From the NCBI GenBank assembly GCA_958296175.1, contig OY282448.1, forward strand, positions 2,294,127 through 2,358,126: a stretch of 64,000 nt of DNA. Reading direction: 5' to 3'. The position numbers and the translations under genes are program-made. Source of the stretch: an uncultured Chloroflexota bacterium. Lineage in GTDB: Bacteria; Chloroflexota; UBA11872. The notes beneath the pieces are model-generated. The model made no database searches. It was not told the origin of the DNA and saw only the letters and a program-made list of their open reading frames with translations. Each line of letters opens with the position of its first letter. Positions within the stretch are counted from its first letter, which is position 1. This document shows positions 51,045 through 59,995 of the stretch, in pieces.

Positions 51045-52457
51045 ATGCAGATGTACATCGGAGGCGCCTGGACGAACGGCCGGGACGCCATGGACGTGCG
51101 CAATCCCTACGACGGGTCGGTGGTCGACACCGTGCCGCGGGGTACGGCTGCTGACGTCGACCGCGCCCTGGCGAGCGCCGTGCGCGGCGCGCGCGCCATG
51201 GCCGCGCTGACCGGGTTCGAGCGCTACGAGCTGCTCCACCGCACGGCGGACCTCATCAGGGCCAACGCCGACGACCTGGCCACGGCGCTGACCAACGAAG
51301 AAGGCAAGATCATCGGCGAGGCGCGCATCGAGGTGGACCGCGCCGCCGAGATCGTCTACCTCTCGGCCGAAGAGGCCAAGCGGCTCGACGGCGAGGTCAT
51401 CCCCCTCGACGGCGGCCCGGGCGTGTCGGGCAAGTTCGGCTTCACCATGCGCGTGCCCTGCGGCGTGGTGGCCGCCATCTCGCCCTTCAACTTCCCGCTG
51501 CACCTGGTCTGCCACAAGGTCGGGCCGGCGCTGGCGGGCGGCAACGCGGTGGTGGTCAAACCGGCCAGCGACACCCCGCTGTCGGCGCTGCGCCTGGTGG
51601 AACTGCTGCTGGAAGCCGGTGTGCCGGCCGAAGCCGTCCAGTGCGTCACCGGCTCGGGCGGCGACATTGGCGACGCGCTGGTGTCCGACCGCCGCGTGCG
51701 CAAAGTCAGCTTCACCGGCAGCCGCGACGTCGGCGAACGCATCTGTAACCACGCCGGGATCAAGAAGGTCACGATGGAGCTGGGGTCGAACGCGCCGGTG
51801 ATCGTCATGCCCGACGCCGACATGGACAAGGTGCGCAGCGTCATCCCGCAAACGGCCTACGCCAACGCCGGCCAGGTCTGCATCTCCACCCAGCGCGTCA
51901 TCGCGCCCGACCCGATCTACGACGAGCTGGTGGAGGCCCTGATACCGGAAGTGGAAGCCGTGTCCACCGGCAACCCGCTCGACCCGGCCACCGGCATGGG
52001 GCCGATGATCCGCGAGTCGGACGCCGCGCGCGTGGGCGCCTGGATCGACGAGGCCGTCAGCAACGGCGCGGAACTGCTGGTCGGCGGCGAGCGCTCCGGC
52101 CAGATGTTCCAGCCCACGCTGCTCGCCAACGTCAGCCCCGACATGCGCGTCTCCTGCGACGAGCTGTTCGGCCCGGCCATGGGCGTCACGCGCGTGGCCG
52201 ACGTGGACGAAGCGATTGCGCTGGCCAACGACTCGATCTACGGCCTCAGCGCCGCCATCTTCACGCAGGACATCGACACCGCCATGCGCTTCGCCCGCAG
52301 CGTGGACTCGGGCAACATCCACATCAACTGGGGCAGCCAGTGGCGCACCGACCTGATGCCCTACGGCGGCCTCAAGGACAGCGGCATGGGCAAGGAAGGC
52401 CCCAAGTACGCCGTGCAGGAAATGACGGAACACAAGCTGGTGGTCATCCACGAATAA
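51045..52457 (+). CDS. NAD(P)-dependent aldehyde dehydrogenase
   Basis: The 470-residue enzyme oxidises an aldehyde to the acid. It has ISPFNFPLHLVCHKVGPALA with the cofactor contact VKPASDTP, the turn FTGSRDVGERI, the general-base Glu245 in TMELGSNAP and the nucleophile Cys279 in NAGQVCISTQRV. The C-terminal PYGGLKDSGMGKEGPKY is typical. The length is slightly short but the fold is complete. It resembles succinate-semialdehyde/lactaldehyde-type enzymes, without a clear substrate. Divergent from the act operon; convergent with the MFS gene. Confidence 0.94.
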   Translation: MQMYIGGAWTNGRDAMDVRNPYDGSVVDTVPRGTAADVDRALASAVRGARAMAALTGFERYELLHRTADLIRANADDLATALTNEEGKIIGEARIEVDRAAEIVYLSAEEAKRLDGEVIPLDGGPGVSGKFGFTMRVPCGVVAAISPFNFPLHLVCHKVGPALAGGNAVVVKPASDTPLSALRLVELLLEAGVPAEAVQCVTGSGGDIGDALVSDRRVRKVSFTGSRDVGERICNHAGIKKVTMELGSNAPVIVMPDADMDKVRSVIPQTAYANAGQVCISTQRVIAPDPIYDELVEALIPEVEAVSTGNPLDPATGMGPMIRESDAARVGAWIDEAVSNGAELLVGGERSGQMFQPTLLANVSPDMRVSCDELFGPAMGVTRVADVDEAIALANDSIYGLSAAIFTQDIDTAMRFARSVDSGNIHINWGSQWRTDLMPYGGLKDSGMGKEGPKYAVQEMTEHKLVVIHE

Positions 52458-52560
52458 CCCGCGCCCGCTCCCTGCCGGCGACCGCGGCGTCGTTCACCGC
52501 CGGCGCGGGACGCGGCCGCCGCGCGCGGCCGCTGAATCCGAGCGGCGCTGACGAGGGCTT

Positions 52561-52613
52561 CCCGCCCCGTATCGAGTAGACCGTAATCACGTACGGGGCA
52601 GATACGGGGCGGG
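52561..52613. terminator. 13-bp perfect inverted repeat between convergent genes
   Basis: CCCGCCCCGTATC (52561-52573) pairs perfectly with GATACGGGGCGGG (52601-52613) across a 27-base loop that itself contains CCGT and ACGG halves. It sits between the convergent stops of the aldehyde dehydrogenase and MFS genes, where a two-way terminator would be expected. There is no T-run. Confidence 0.55.
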
Positions 52614-52648
52614 CTGCTCGCGGGGATGCCGGGCGGCGCAAGGGGCGC

Positions 52649-53809
52649 TCACGGCGCGGCCGCGGGGACGGCGCGCAGGCGGCTGAGCGCCGCCAGCGCC
52701 GCCAGCGCCGCGCCGGCGCCGGCCCACAGCAGCGCCGCCGGCGCCGTGGCGCCCACCAGCATGGCCAGCACGGCCGCGATGGTCACGCCCACCGAGTACG
52801 CCGTGGAGTCGATCGCCATCACCTGACCCAGACGCCCCCTGGGCGCAACGTCCGCGGCCAGCGCCACGATCAGCGACTGGAAGGCGCTCTGCGAAAACGC
52901 GTACGGCGCCCAGAGGCCCAGCAGCGCGCCAAAGGTGTCGGCCTGGCTGTACAGGGCGCTGGTTGCCGCGCCCAGGACCAGCACCGCGGCCAGGGCGCCG
53001 CGGCGCCCGGCGCGGTCGGAAAGCGCTCCCACCGCCACCTGCGCCGCGGCGCCCGCGCCGGCCGCCAGGAAGATCAGCCAGCCCACCGACGTCAGGTCGC
53101 CGCCGGCCGCCACCAGCTTGGGGCCGGCCAGAATCACGAACGCGCCGTACGTGACGGTCGTGCAGGCGCGAATGAACGCCAGCACCTGCAAACTCGGCCG
53201 CCGCGCCAGCCCGGCCAGGTCGCGCACGCTGCGGGCCCAGGGCGCCGGGGCGGTGCGGGCCGGCGCCGGCAGCGCAGTCACCGCGGCCGCGGCCGCCAGC
53301 CCAATGAGCACCGCGGACACCCCGGCGAACACCCGAAACCCATAGGCGTTCGCCAGCGCGCCCAGCGCCAGGCCGCCCACGCCGGGGGCGGCCACCACAG
53401 CGAAACTGACCAGCGACGACGCCAGCCCGCGGCGCTCGCCTGGCGCAACTTCCATCGCGTAGGTCTGCGCCCCCGCCCAGTGCATGGTCAACGCCAGCCC
53501 GCCGAACGGCGCGGCGATCACGATGAGCGCCAGATTGGGCGTCACGGCCATCAGACCCACCAGCGCCGCCAATCCGGCCAGCCCTAGCGCGTAGGTGCGC
53601 TGGCTGCCCAACCGCCCGATCAACACGCCGGCCAACACCCCAACCGTGCCGCGCGTGCCGTGCATGACGGCCAACAGCAGCCCGGCGCCGGCCACGCCGC
53701 CGCCCAGCTCGGCGCTGACGAAGAGCGACAGGAAGTTGACCACCGGCAGCCAGCCGGCCAACCCCAGCGCCAGCACGCTGAGCAGCGTGACGAAACGGCG
53801 CGACCTCAC
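52649..53809 (-). CDS. Major facilitator superfamily transporter
   Basis: The 386-residue protein has about twelve membrane helices in two halves. It shows MFS-type loops such as GVLIGRLGSQRTYALG between helices 2 and 3, and GALSDRAGRRGALAAV at the equivalent place in the second half. This layout suggests a proton-driven efflux or uptake carrier. The substrate is not inferable. The gene is alone on the minus strand, with the riboswitch region upstream. Confidence 0.88.
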   Translation of the reverse strand: MRSRRFVTLLSVLALGLAGWLPVVNFLSLFVSAELGGGVAGAGLLLAVMHGTRGTVGVLAGVLIGRLGSQRTYALGLAGLAALVGLMAVTPNLALIVIAAPFGGLALTMHWAGAQTYAMEVAPGERRGLASSLVSFAVVAAPGVGGLALGALANAYGFRVFAGVSAVLIGLAAAAAVTALPAPARTAPAPWARSVRDLAGLARRPSLQVLAFIRACTTVTYGAFVILAGPKLVAAGGDLTSVGWLIFLAAGAGAAAQVAVGALSDRAGRRGALAAVLVLGAATSALYSQADTFGALLGLWAPYAFSQSAFQSLIVALAADVAPRGRLGQVMAIDSTAYSVGVTIAAVLAMLVGATAPAALLWAGAGAALAALAALSRLRAVPAAAP

Positions 53810-54195
53810 CGCAAACGATCCGGCGCGGTTAGCCGCACGACCGGCTCGACATAATCATTCCCGAGGCGGCGGGAATCGCGGCGCGGGCGGACACGGGCGG
53901 CCGGGTCGGGCGCTTCATACAGCACCGACGCCGAAATCACCACGCGGGCGGACACAGGGGCGGCCTCCCGCGCGCGCCGCAGCGCACGACCTGTCCCCGG
54001 GGTCGAGCGGCTGCGCCTCCGGCCTCCCACGCGCGCGCCGCATGGGCCGCGCCCCAATGCACCCGCGCCGCGGGCCGAACCGTCTGCCGCGCCGGCCGGC
54101 GTTGCGCCATCGTTCATTGCACGGAGGGGCGCCCTCGCCGCACGGCGGCGGCGTCTGACGGCCGGGTCGAAGTGCTACCCTTCGCGCGGAACTCG
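53810..54195. other. Intergenic region upstream of the cobalamin riboswitch
   Basis: About 386 bases separate the MFS start from the riboswitch. I see no supported gene; several open frames here have arginine- and proline-rich translations without family features. Promoters for the MFS gene (minus) and for the riboswitch-btu unit (plus) should be here. Confidence 0.5.
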
Positions 54196-54330
54196 TAGTA
54201 GTCCTCCTGCCAACGTTTGGGGTGCGCCCGCCGCCGTGCGGGACCCGAGGGGAAGCCGGTCGAAGTCCGGCGCTGTCGCGCAACTGTAGCCCGGGACACC
54301 GGGAAGCCAGAATGCCTGCCCCACGCGCTG
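54196..54330 (+). promoter_or_regulatory. Cobalamin (B12) riboswitch
   Basis: The conserved core GGAAGCCGGTCGAAGTCCGG lies at 54251-54270, followed by GCGCAACTGTA at 54278 and the B12-box-like AGCCAGAATGCCTGCC at 54305-54320 (consensus AGYCAGGARACCTGCC). Upstream GCC...GGGGTGCG fits the 5' arm. After the aptamer, CTCCT and AGGAG (about 54340-54358) can pair and may be part of the expression platform. It sits directly upstream of the cobalamin uptake operon on the same strand and should repress it when cobalamin is plentiful. The outer ends are approximate. Confidence 0.93.
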
Positions 54331-54483
54331 TCGGTGGTCTCCTTCGCACGACGAGGAGCGCTGACGATGTTTGACACGGGCTGAGCCGCGCCCCGCCGCG
54401 CCGGGGCCGCCATCCACATTCCACCTATGCAGCCCTCTGGGGCGGTCTGCGCCCCGTCACACCTTTATGCAGGAATTCATTGC

Positions 54484-55623
54484 ATGCATTTGCTCCATTT
54501 GCTCCGTCGTTCCCGCGCGTGGCTGCGCCTGACCGCCGTTGGCGCGGCGCTGGCCCTGCTCCTGGCCGCCTGCGAGTCGCCGGCGGCCGCGCCCGAGTCG
54601 AGCGCCGTTCAGTCGGCCGCGGCCGCGGCGGAGACAACGCCTGCTGCGCCGGCGCCCCCGGCGCCCGTGCAGACCTCGCCGCCTCCCACGCCCGAACCAA
54701 CGCGGTCGGCGGCGCCCACGCCCGCACCGACCCAAGCGCCCACGCTGACAGCGACCCCTGACCCCACCCCAAGTCCCGATCCCACGCCGGAACCGACCGA
54801 AGCGCCGGCGGACGGCTTCCCGCTCACCGTGCAGTCGAGCGACGGCAGCGTGCTGGTGCTGGAGAAGCCTCCGCAGCGCATCATCGCCTTCGACTCGGCG
54901 GCCGTGGAGATTCTGTTCGCCATTGGCGCGGGCGACCGCATCGCCGCCACGCACGATTTCGTCTCGCATCCGCCGGAAGCGGCGGCCATCCCCAGGATCG
55001 GCGGCGCGTTCGACCTGAACGTGGAAGCCGCCGTGGCGCTGGACCCCGATCTGGTCTTCGTGTTCTTCGACCGCTTCGTCGACGACTTGACCCGGGCCGG
55101 ATTGCCCGTCCTCTACGTCGAGACGCTCGACGACGATTTCACGCGCATCGCCGAGCGCATCCGCTTCTGGGGCCGCATCGTCGACGCCCAGGAAGACGCG
55201 GCGTCGGTCGCGCAGGACTTCGAGGCGCGCGTGGACGCAATCCGCGCCGCGATGGAACGCGTCGAGCGCGGCCCCTCGATCTTCATGAACTCCGGCGACT
55301 TCTGGACGCCCGGCCAGGGAACGCTGATGCAGGAGGTGTTCGACCTGCTCGAGCTGCACAACATCGCCGACGACGTCGAGGGCTATGTCCAGCTCGGCCC
55401 CGAGGCGATCGTGGAGAGGAACCCCGCGATCATCGTCACCCAGTCGCTCGACGACTTCGCCGACCCGGCGTTCCGGGACGTGGAAGCCGTCACGCAAGGC
55501 GCGGTTTTCACGCTGAGCACGGACGCGCTGAGCGTGGCCAGCCAGCGGTTCGTCGAGGGGATCGAAGAGCTCGCTCGTCTGGCCTACCCGGACCTGTTCG
55601 CCGAATCTGCGCCGGCGGCGTAG
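54484..55623 (+). CDS. btuF: Cobalamin-binding lipoprotein of an ABC importer (BtuF-like)
   Basis: The 379-residue protein starts at an ATG at 54484 with AGGA nine bases upstream; an ATG at 54427 in frame has no ribosome-binding sequence. A lipoprotein signal ends at LLLAAC (Cys30). A long Pro/Thr/Glu/Ala linker follows (about 31-117, PTPEPTRSAAPTPAPT). The helical-backbone binding domain of the BtuF/FhuD class comes last (RIIAFDSAAVEILFAIGAGDRI, IPRIGGAFDLNVEAAVALDPDLVF, PAIIVTQSL). The riboswitch upstream supports cobalamin as ligand. Confidence 0.92.
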   Translation: MHLLHLLRRSRAWLRLTAVGAALALLLAACESPAAAPESSAVQSAAAAAETTPAAPAPPAPVQTSPPPTPEPTRSAAPTPAPTQAPTLTATPDPTPSPDPTPEPTEAPADGFPLTVQSSDGSVLVLEKPPQRIIAFDSAAVEILFAIGAGDRIAATHDFVSHPPEAAAIPRIGGAFDLNVEAAVALDPDLVFVFFDRFVDDLTRAGLPVLYVETLDDDFTRIAERIRFWGRIVDAQEDAASVAQDFEARVDAIRAAMERVERGPSIFMNSGDFWTPGQGTLMQEVFDLLELHNIADDVEGYVQLGPEAIVERNPAIIVTQSLDDFADPAFRDVEAVTQGAVFTLSTDALSVASQRFVEGIEELARLAYPDLFAESAPAA

Positions 55624-55644
55624 GCGAGACCTGGGCGTTCGACC

Positions 55645-56748
55645 GTGGCCGAACTCAGCCGGACCGCCGCCGACACCAGCGCCGCGACCGTGCGGCCGCG
55701 CGCCGCGGCGGGGCTGGTCGGTCTGCGCTATCCCTGGCGGCGGCTGGCGGTTGGCGCCCTCGTCCTGGCCGCCGCCGCCGCGGTCTCGGCCAGCCAGGGG
55801 ACGGTGGACATCCCGTTCCCCGCCGTGGTGGATATCCTGCTGTCCCGCCTGCCGGGCTACCCCGCGTCGGCGGAACACCCGGCGGCCTGGGACACCATCC
55901 TCTGGCAGCTGCGGTTCCCGCGAATTGCGCTGGCCGCCATCGTCGGCGCCGGCCTGGCCGTATCCGGCGCCGCCTACCAGGGGTTGTTCAAGAATCCCCT
56001 GGCCGACCCGTACCTGGTGGGGGTGGCGTCGGGCGCGGGCCTGGGCGCAACGGTCGTGCTGTTGACCGGCGTGCCGCTGATGCTCGGCGGGTTCAGCCTG
56101 CTGCCCATCGCCGCCTTTGCCGGCGGCCTGCTGACCGTCATGGCCGCCTATGCGGTGGCCCGCAGCGCGTCCGGCGCGCCGCTGACGACGCTCATTCTGG
56201 CCGGGGTTGCCATCTCCGCGCTGGCAGGGGCGGTCTCCAGCCTGCTGTTGATCCGCAGCGACCCCGACCTGCGCCCGCTGCTCAGCTGGCTGATGGGCAG
56301 TTTCATTTCGGCCGAGTGGAGCACGAGCGCGGTCGTGCTGCTCTACCTCGCGCCCAGCCTGGCCATTCTCCTGGGCTTCGCGCGCGTGCTGAACGTGCTG
56401 CAACTGAGCGAGGAGCACGCGGCGGTGCTGGGCGTCGACGTCGAGAAGGTGAAGCTCGCGCTCATCGCCGCCGCGACGCTGGCAACCGCCGCGGCAGTGT
56501 CGTTCAACGGCCTGATCGGGTTCGTCGGGCTGGTCGCGCCCCACGTGGTGCGGCGGCTGTGGGGTGTCGATTACCGCGTCATCATCCCCACCTCGGCCAT
56601 CGTGGGCGCCGCGTTCATGGTGCTGGCGGACATGGTGGCCCGCACGGTTGCCAGCCCCTCCGAATTGCCGGTCGGGGTGGTGACTGCCTTCTGCGGTGCG
56701 CCGTTCTTCCTGTACGTGCTCAAACGCCGGCGCGTGGGCGCGGTATGA
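55645..56748 (+). CDS. btuC: Cobalamin ABC importer permease (BtuC-like)
   Basis: The 367-residue FecCD-family permease has about ten membrane helices. Conserved segments: LRFPRIALAAIVGAGLAVSG, YQGLFKNPLADPYLVGVASGAG, LLSWLMGSF, and FNGLIGFVGLVAPHVVRRLWG, which contacts the ATPase. It starts with GTG at 55645, 21 bases after btuF, and its stop overlaps the ATPase start (ATGA). Confidence 0.95.
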   Translation: MAELSRTAADTSAATVRPRAAAGLVGLRYPWRRLAVGALVLAAAAAVSASQGTVDIPFPAVVDILLSRLPGYPASAEHPAAWDTILWQLRFPRIALAAIVGAGLAVSGAAYQGLFKNPLADPYLVGVASGAGLGATVVLLTGVPLMLGGFSLLPIAAFAGGLLTVMAAYAVARSASGAPLTTLILAGVAISALAGAVSSLLLIRSDPDLRPLLSWLMGSFISAEWSTSAVVLLYLAPSLAILLGFARVLNVLQLSEEHAAVLGVDVEKVKLALIAAATLATAAAVSFNGLIGFVGLVAPHVVRRLWGVDYRVIIPTSAIVGAAFMVLADMVARTVASPSELPVGVVTAFCGAPFFLYVLKRRRVGAV

Positions 56749-57599
56749 GCGCGTCAGGCGTGCGCGCCCGGCGCGCAGGCATGGTGTCCCACACGGCTGA
56801 GGGCCGCGCCGCGGTCGGCCTCGCCCTCCGCGGCGTCGGCTTCGCCTACGGCCGCCGCGCCGTGCTGCGCGGCGCCAGCCTCAGCGTAGACCGCGGCAGC
56901 CTGCTGGCGCTCGTCGGGCCGAACGGCGCGGGCAAGTCCACGCTGCTGCGGCTGATTGCGGGCGCGCTCGAACCCGGCCAGGGCGCAATAGAGGTGCTGG
57001 GCGCCAACATCGCGGCGCTCCCGCCCCGCGAACGGGCGCGGCTGGTCGCCCTGGTGCCCCAAAACCCGCAGCTGCCGCCCGGCGCGTCGGTCTTGGAGAT
57101 CGTGCTGCTGGGCCGCAACCCGCACCTGCGTCTGCTCGGCTGGGAGAGCGCGGCCGACGTCGACGCCGCCGTGCGCGCCGCGCGCCTGACCGCGGCGCAC
57201 GACCTGCTCGACCGCTCCATCGACGAGCTCTCGGGCGGCGAACGGCAGCGCGCGGCCATCGCCCTGGCGCTGGCGCAGGAAACCCCGCTGCTCCTGCTGG
57301 ACGAGCCGACCGCCAACCTCGACCTGGCGCATCAGTCGTCCATCATGTCGCTGCTGCGGCGGCTGACGGACGCGGGCGCGACGGTCGTCATCGCGGTGCA
57401 CGACCTCACGCTCGCGGCGCAGTTCGCCGACACCGCGGCGCTGCTGCACGCGGGCCGCATCCTGGCGGCAGGACCTGCCCGCGGCGTGCTGACGCCCGAC
57501 AACATCCGGCGCGCCTACGGGGCCGAGGTGCAGCTCGTCGACCATCCCGACACCGGCAAGCCAGTCATCGTCAACGCCTGGCGGCGGACGGACTCGTGA
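56745..57599 (+). CDS. btuD: Cobalamin ABC importer ATPase (BtuD-like)
   Basis: The 284-residue ATPase powers the BtuC-like permease. Walker A is VGPNGAGKST (from residue 58), the Q-loop is LVPQNPQLP, the signature is LSGGERQRAAIA, Walker B is LLLLDEPTANLD, and the switch His is in AVHDLTLA. The start is the ATG overlapping the btuC stop. The frame is open farther upstream inside btuC, but that part is not ABC sequence. Confidence 0.95.
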   Translation: MSASGVRARRAGMVSHTAEGRAAVGLALRGVGFAYGRRAVLRGASLSVDRGSLLALVGPNGAGKSTLLRLIAGALEPGQGAIEVLGANIAALPPRERARLVALVPQNPQLPPGASVLEIVLLGRNPHLRLLGWESAADVDAAVRAARLTAAHDLLDRSIDELSGGERQRAAIALALAQETPLLLLDEPTANLDLAHQSSIMSLLRRLTDAGATVVIAVHDLTLAAQFADTAALLHAGRILAAGPARGVLTPDNIRRAYGAEVQLVDHPDTGKPVIVNAWRRTDS

Positions 57600-57799
57600 C
57601 GCCGCGGCGCGCGGACACGTGAACCCGATCGGGGCGGCCTGGTGAAGGCGCGGGCGGCGGCGCGTCCGCTGGCCCTAGCGCCGCGCTGGCATGCGCCCCC
57701 TAGCTCGCGGCCAGGCCGCCGCGGCGTTTCGTTCCGCGCGCGCCTCGTGCGCGGATAAGCTCGCGTCCGGCGGCGCTGCGCCGGCCGAGGAGGATCGCG

Positions 57800-59995
57800 C
57801 TGGAAACGCTCGGACGCTTCGCGGTGCGCCGGCGGCGGCTGATCGTGGCCGTGTGGCTGGCCGTTGCGGCCGCCTCGCTGTTCGCGGCGCCGCAGGTCGG
57901 CTCGATCCTGCGCGCCGGGGGCTTCTCGGCCGAGGGAATCGAGGCGCAGCGCGCCCTGGCCCGCTACGAACGCCACTTTGGGGCCGTCGGGTCGCCGCTG
58001 CAGATCGTGTTTCATCACGACGAGCTCACCGTCGCCGACCCGGAGTTCGAGGCCGGCGCGCGCGCGGCGCTGGCGCCGCTGGCGCAGATGCCGGAAATCG
58101 CGCGCATCGCGCCCTACTGGGAGAACCCCGCGCAGGTCGCTCCCAGCCGCCGCACGGCCTACGCCACCGTGGTGCTGGACACCGACCCCGACTTCGTGCA
58201 CCAGATCGTGCCCAGACTGCGCGAGCGCCTGGGAGCAACCGAGCTGGAGGTGCACGTCGCCGGCGCGGCGGTCTTCTACGCGGACATCCAGGCGCTGAGC
58301 GAGGCCGACTTGCAACGCGCGGAGGCCGTGGGCCTGCCGTTTGCGCTGGCCGCGCTGATCCTGGTCTTCGGGTCGATCACGGCCGCGGGCATCCCGGTGC
58401 TGGCCGGCGGGGTCAGCGTGGTGGTGGGACTTGCGGCGCTGTGGGGCCTGGGGCAGGCCGCCAGCTTTTCGATCTTCGCCCTCAACGTCGTGACGCTCAT
58501 CGGCCTGGGCCTGGGCGCTGACTATTCGCTGTTTCTGGTCAGCCGCTTCCGCGAGGAGCTGGCGGCCGGACGCCCCACGCCCGACGCGGTCGTCCGCACG
58601 GTGGCCACCGCCGGGCGCGCGGTCGTCTTCTCGGGTCTGGCGGTGTTGATCGGGCTCGGCTCGCTGATGCTTTTCGAGTTCATGATGCTGCGCTCGATTG
58701 GCATTGGCGGCTCGCTGGTGGTCGTGATCGCCGTGCTGGCGGCCGTGACGCTGGTGCCGGCGGTGCTGGCCATCCTGGGACCGCGGGTGGACCGCTGGCG
58801 CGTCTGGCAGCCCGCCCTGGGCCCGCGCAACGGCTGGGCGCGCCTCGCCCGCCTGGTGATGCGTCGGCCGCTGCCGGTCTTCGTGAGCGTCGCGGCCGCG
58901 CTGGCGCTGCTGGGCGCGCCGTTCCTGAACGCGCGGCTCAGCGCCGCCGACGGCTCGGTGCTCACGGCCGGGTCGCCCTCCCGCCAGGCGTTCGATCTGC
59001 TGCGCGAAGAGTTCGGCGACGGCCACGCCGCGCCGCTGTTCCTGGTCATGCAGTTTCCGGACGGTGCGCTGACGCCCGACGCGGTGGACGCCCAGCACGC
59101 CTTGGGCCGCGCCCTGGAGGCGGACCCGCGCGTGGCGCGCGTGCGCGGGGTTGCAAACCTGGACCCGCGCATCACGCCGGAGCAGTATCGGCTGCTCTAT
59201 CGAGACGCGCCCAACGTCGGCGGACCGTTTGCGCGCGCCGCGGCCGCGGAGCTGACGCGCGAGACGGCGGCGCTGATGATCGTGGAACCCTCCGTGCCGG
59301 CCACCTCGCGCCAGGCCAGCGAGCTGGTCTACGCCATCCGCGCCTGGCGCGACCTGCACGGGCTCGACCTGTTGGTCGGCGGCGGGCCGGCCGGCATGAC
59401 GGACTTCGTGGACCGCATCTACACCGACGCCCCCAAAGCTGCCGCGCTGATCCTGGCCGCGACCTACGTCATCCTGGCGGTCCTCTTTCGTTCCCTGGTG
59501 CTGCCGCTGAAGGCGGTCATGCTCAACGTGCTGAGCCTGCTGGCCAGCTTTGGCGCAGTTGTGCTGATCTTTCAGGACGGCTGGCTGGCCAACGTGCTCG
59601 GGTTCGAGCCGCTGGGATACGTGGAAGCCACGCTGCCGGTGCTGCTGTTCGCCGTGCTCTTCGGCCTGAGCATGGACTACGAGGTTTTTCTGCTGGCGCG
59701 CATCAAAGAGGCGCATGACGAAGGCCGCTCGAACACGGAGAGCGTGGCCATCGGCATGGAGCGCAGCGGGCGCGTGGTCACCAGCGCGGCGTTGGTCGTC
59801 ATCGTGGTCAGCCTGGCCTTCGTCACCGCCGACATCGTGCTGGTCAAGGCGCTCGGCGTGGGCGCGGCCATCGCCGTGTTCGTGGACGCCGCCATCGTGC
59901 GCGCGCTGCTGGCGCCGGCCGCCATGCGCCTGCTGGGACGCTGGAACTGGTGGGCGCCCAGCCTGCGGCTCGGCCGGGCGCGGCCGCCGGCATGA
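57800..59995 (+). CDS. MMPL/RND-type transporter with a possible CTG start
   Basis: The protein (about 731 residues) has the two-fold MMPL layout: a first helix (LIVAVWLAVAAASLF), a large extracytoplasmic loop, five helices with GLGLGADYSLFLVSRFREE, then a second copy (PVFVSVAAALALLG, second loop, FGLSMDYEVFLLARIKEAHDE). Such proteins export lipids or small molecules using the proton gradient. The only nearby ATG/GTG is GTG at 57824. However, GAGGAGG at 57787-57793 is ideally spaced from an in-frame CTG at 57800 that adds ETLGRFAV, a common MMPL N-terminus. Its stop overlaps the next gene (ATGA). Confidence 0.88.
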   Translation: METLGRFAVRRRRLIVAVWLAVAAASLFAAPQVGSILRAGGFSAEGIEAQRALARYERHFGAVGSPLQIVFHHDELTVADPEFEAGARAALAPLAQMPEIARIAPYWENPAQVAPSRRTAYATVVLDTDPDFVHQIVPRLRERLGATELEVHVAGAAVFYADIQALSEADLQRAEAVGLPFALAALILVFGSITAAGIPVLAGGVSVVVGLAALWGLGQAASFSIFALNVVTLIGLGLGADYSLFLVSRFREELAAGRPTPDAVVRTVATAGRAVVFSGLAVLIGLGSLMLFEFMMLRSIGIGGSLVVVIAVLAAVTLVPAVLAILGPRVDRWRVWQPALGPRNGWARLARLVMRRPLPVFVSVAAALALLGAPFLNARLSAADGSVLTAGSPSRQAFDLLREEFGDGHAAPLFLVMQFPDGALTPDAVDAQHALGRALEADPRVARVRGVANLDPRITPEQYRLLYRDAPNVGGPFARAAAAELTRETAALMIVEPSVPATSRQASELVYAIRAWRDLHGLDLLVGGGPAGMTDFVDRIYTDAPKAAALILAATYVILAVLFRSLVLPLKAVMLNVLSLLASFGAVVLIFQDGWLANVLGFEPLGYVEATLPVLLFAVLFGLSMDYEVFLLARIKEAHDEGRSNTESVAIGMERSGRVVTSAALVVIVVSLAFVTADIVLVKALGVGAAIAVFVDAAIVRALLAPAAMRLLGRWNWWAPSLRLGRARPPA

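Noticed and set aside
53806..54420. Several small frames between the MFS gene and the btu operon
   Set aside because: They overlap each other and the riboswitch, have low-complexity Arg/Pro translations and no ribosome-binding sites.
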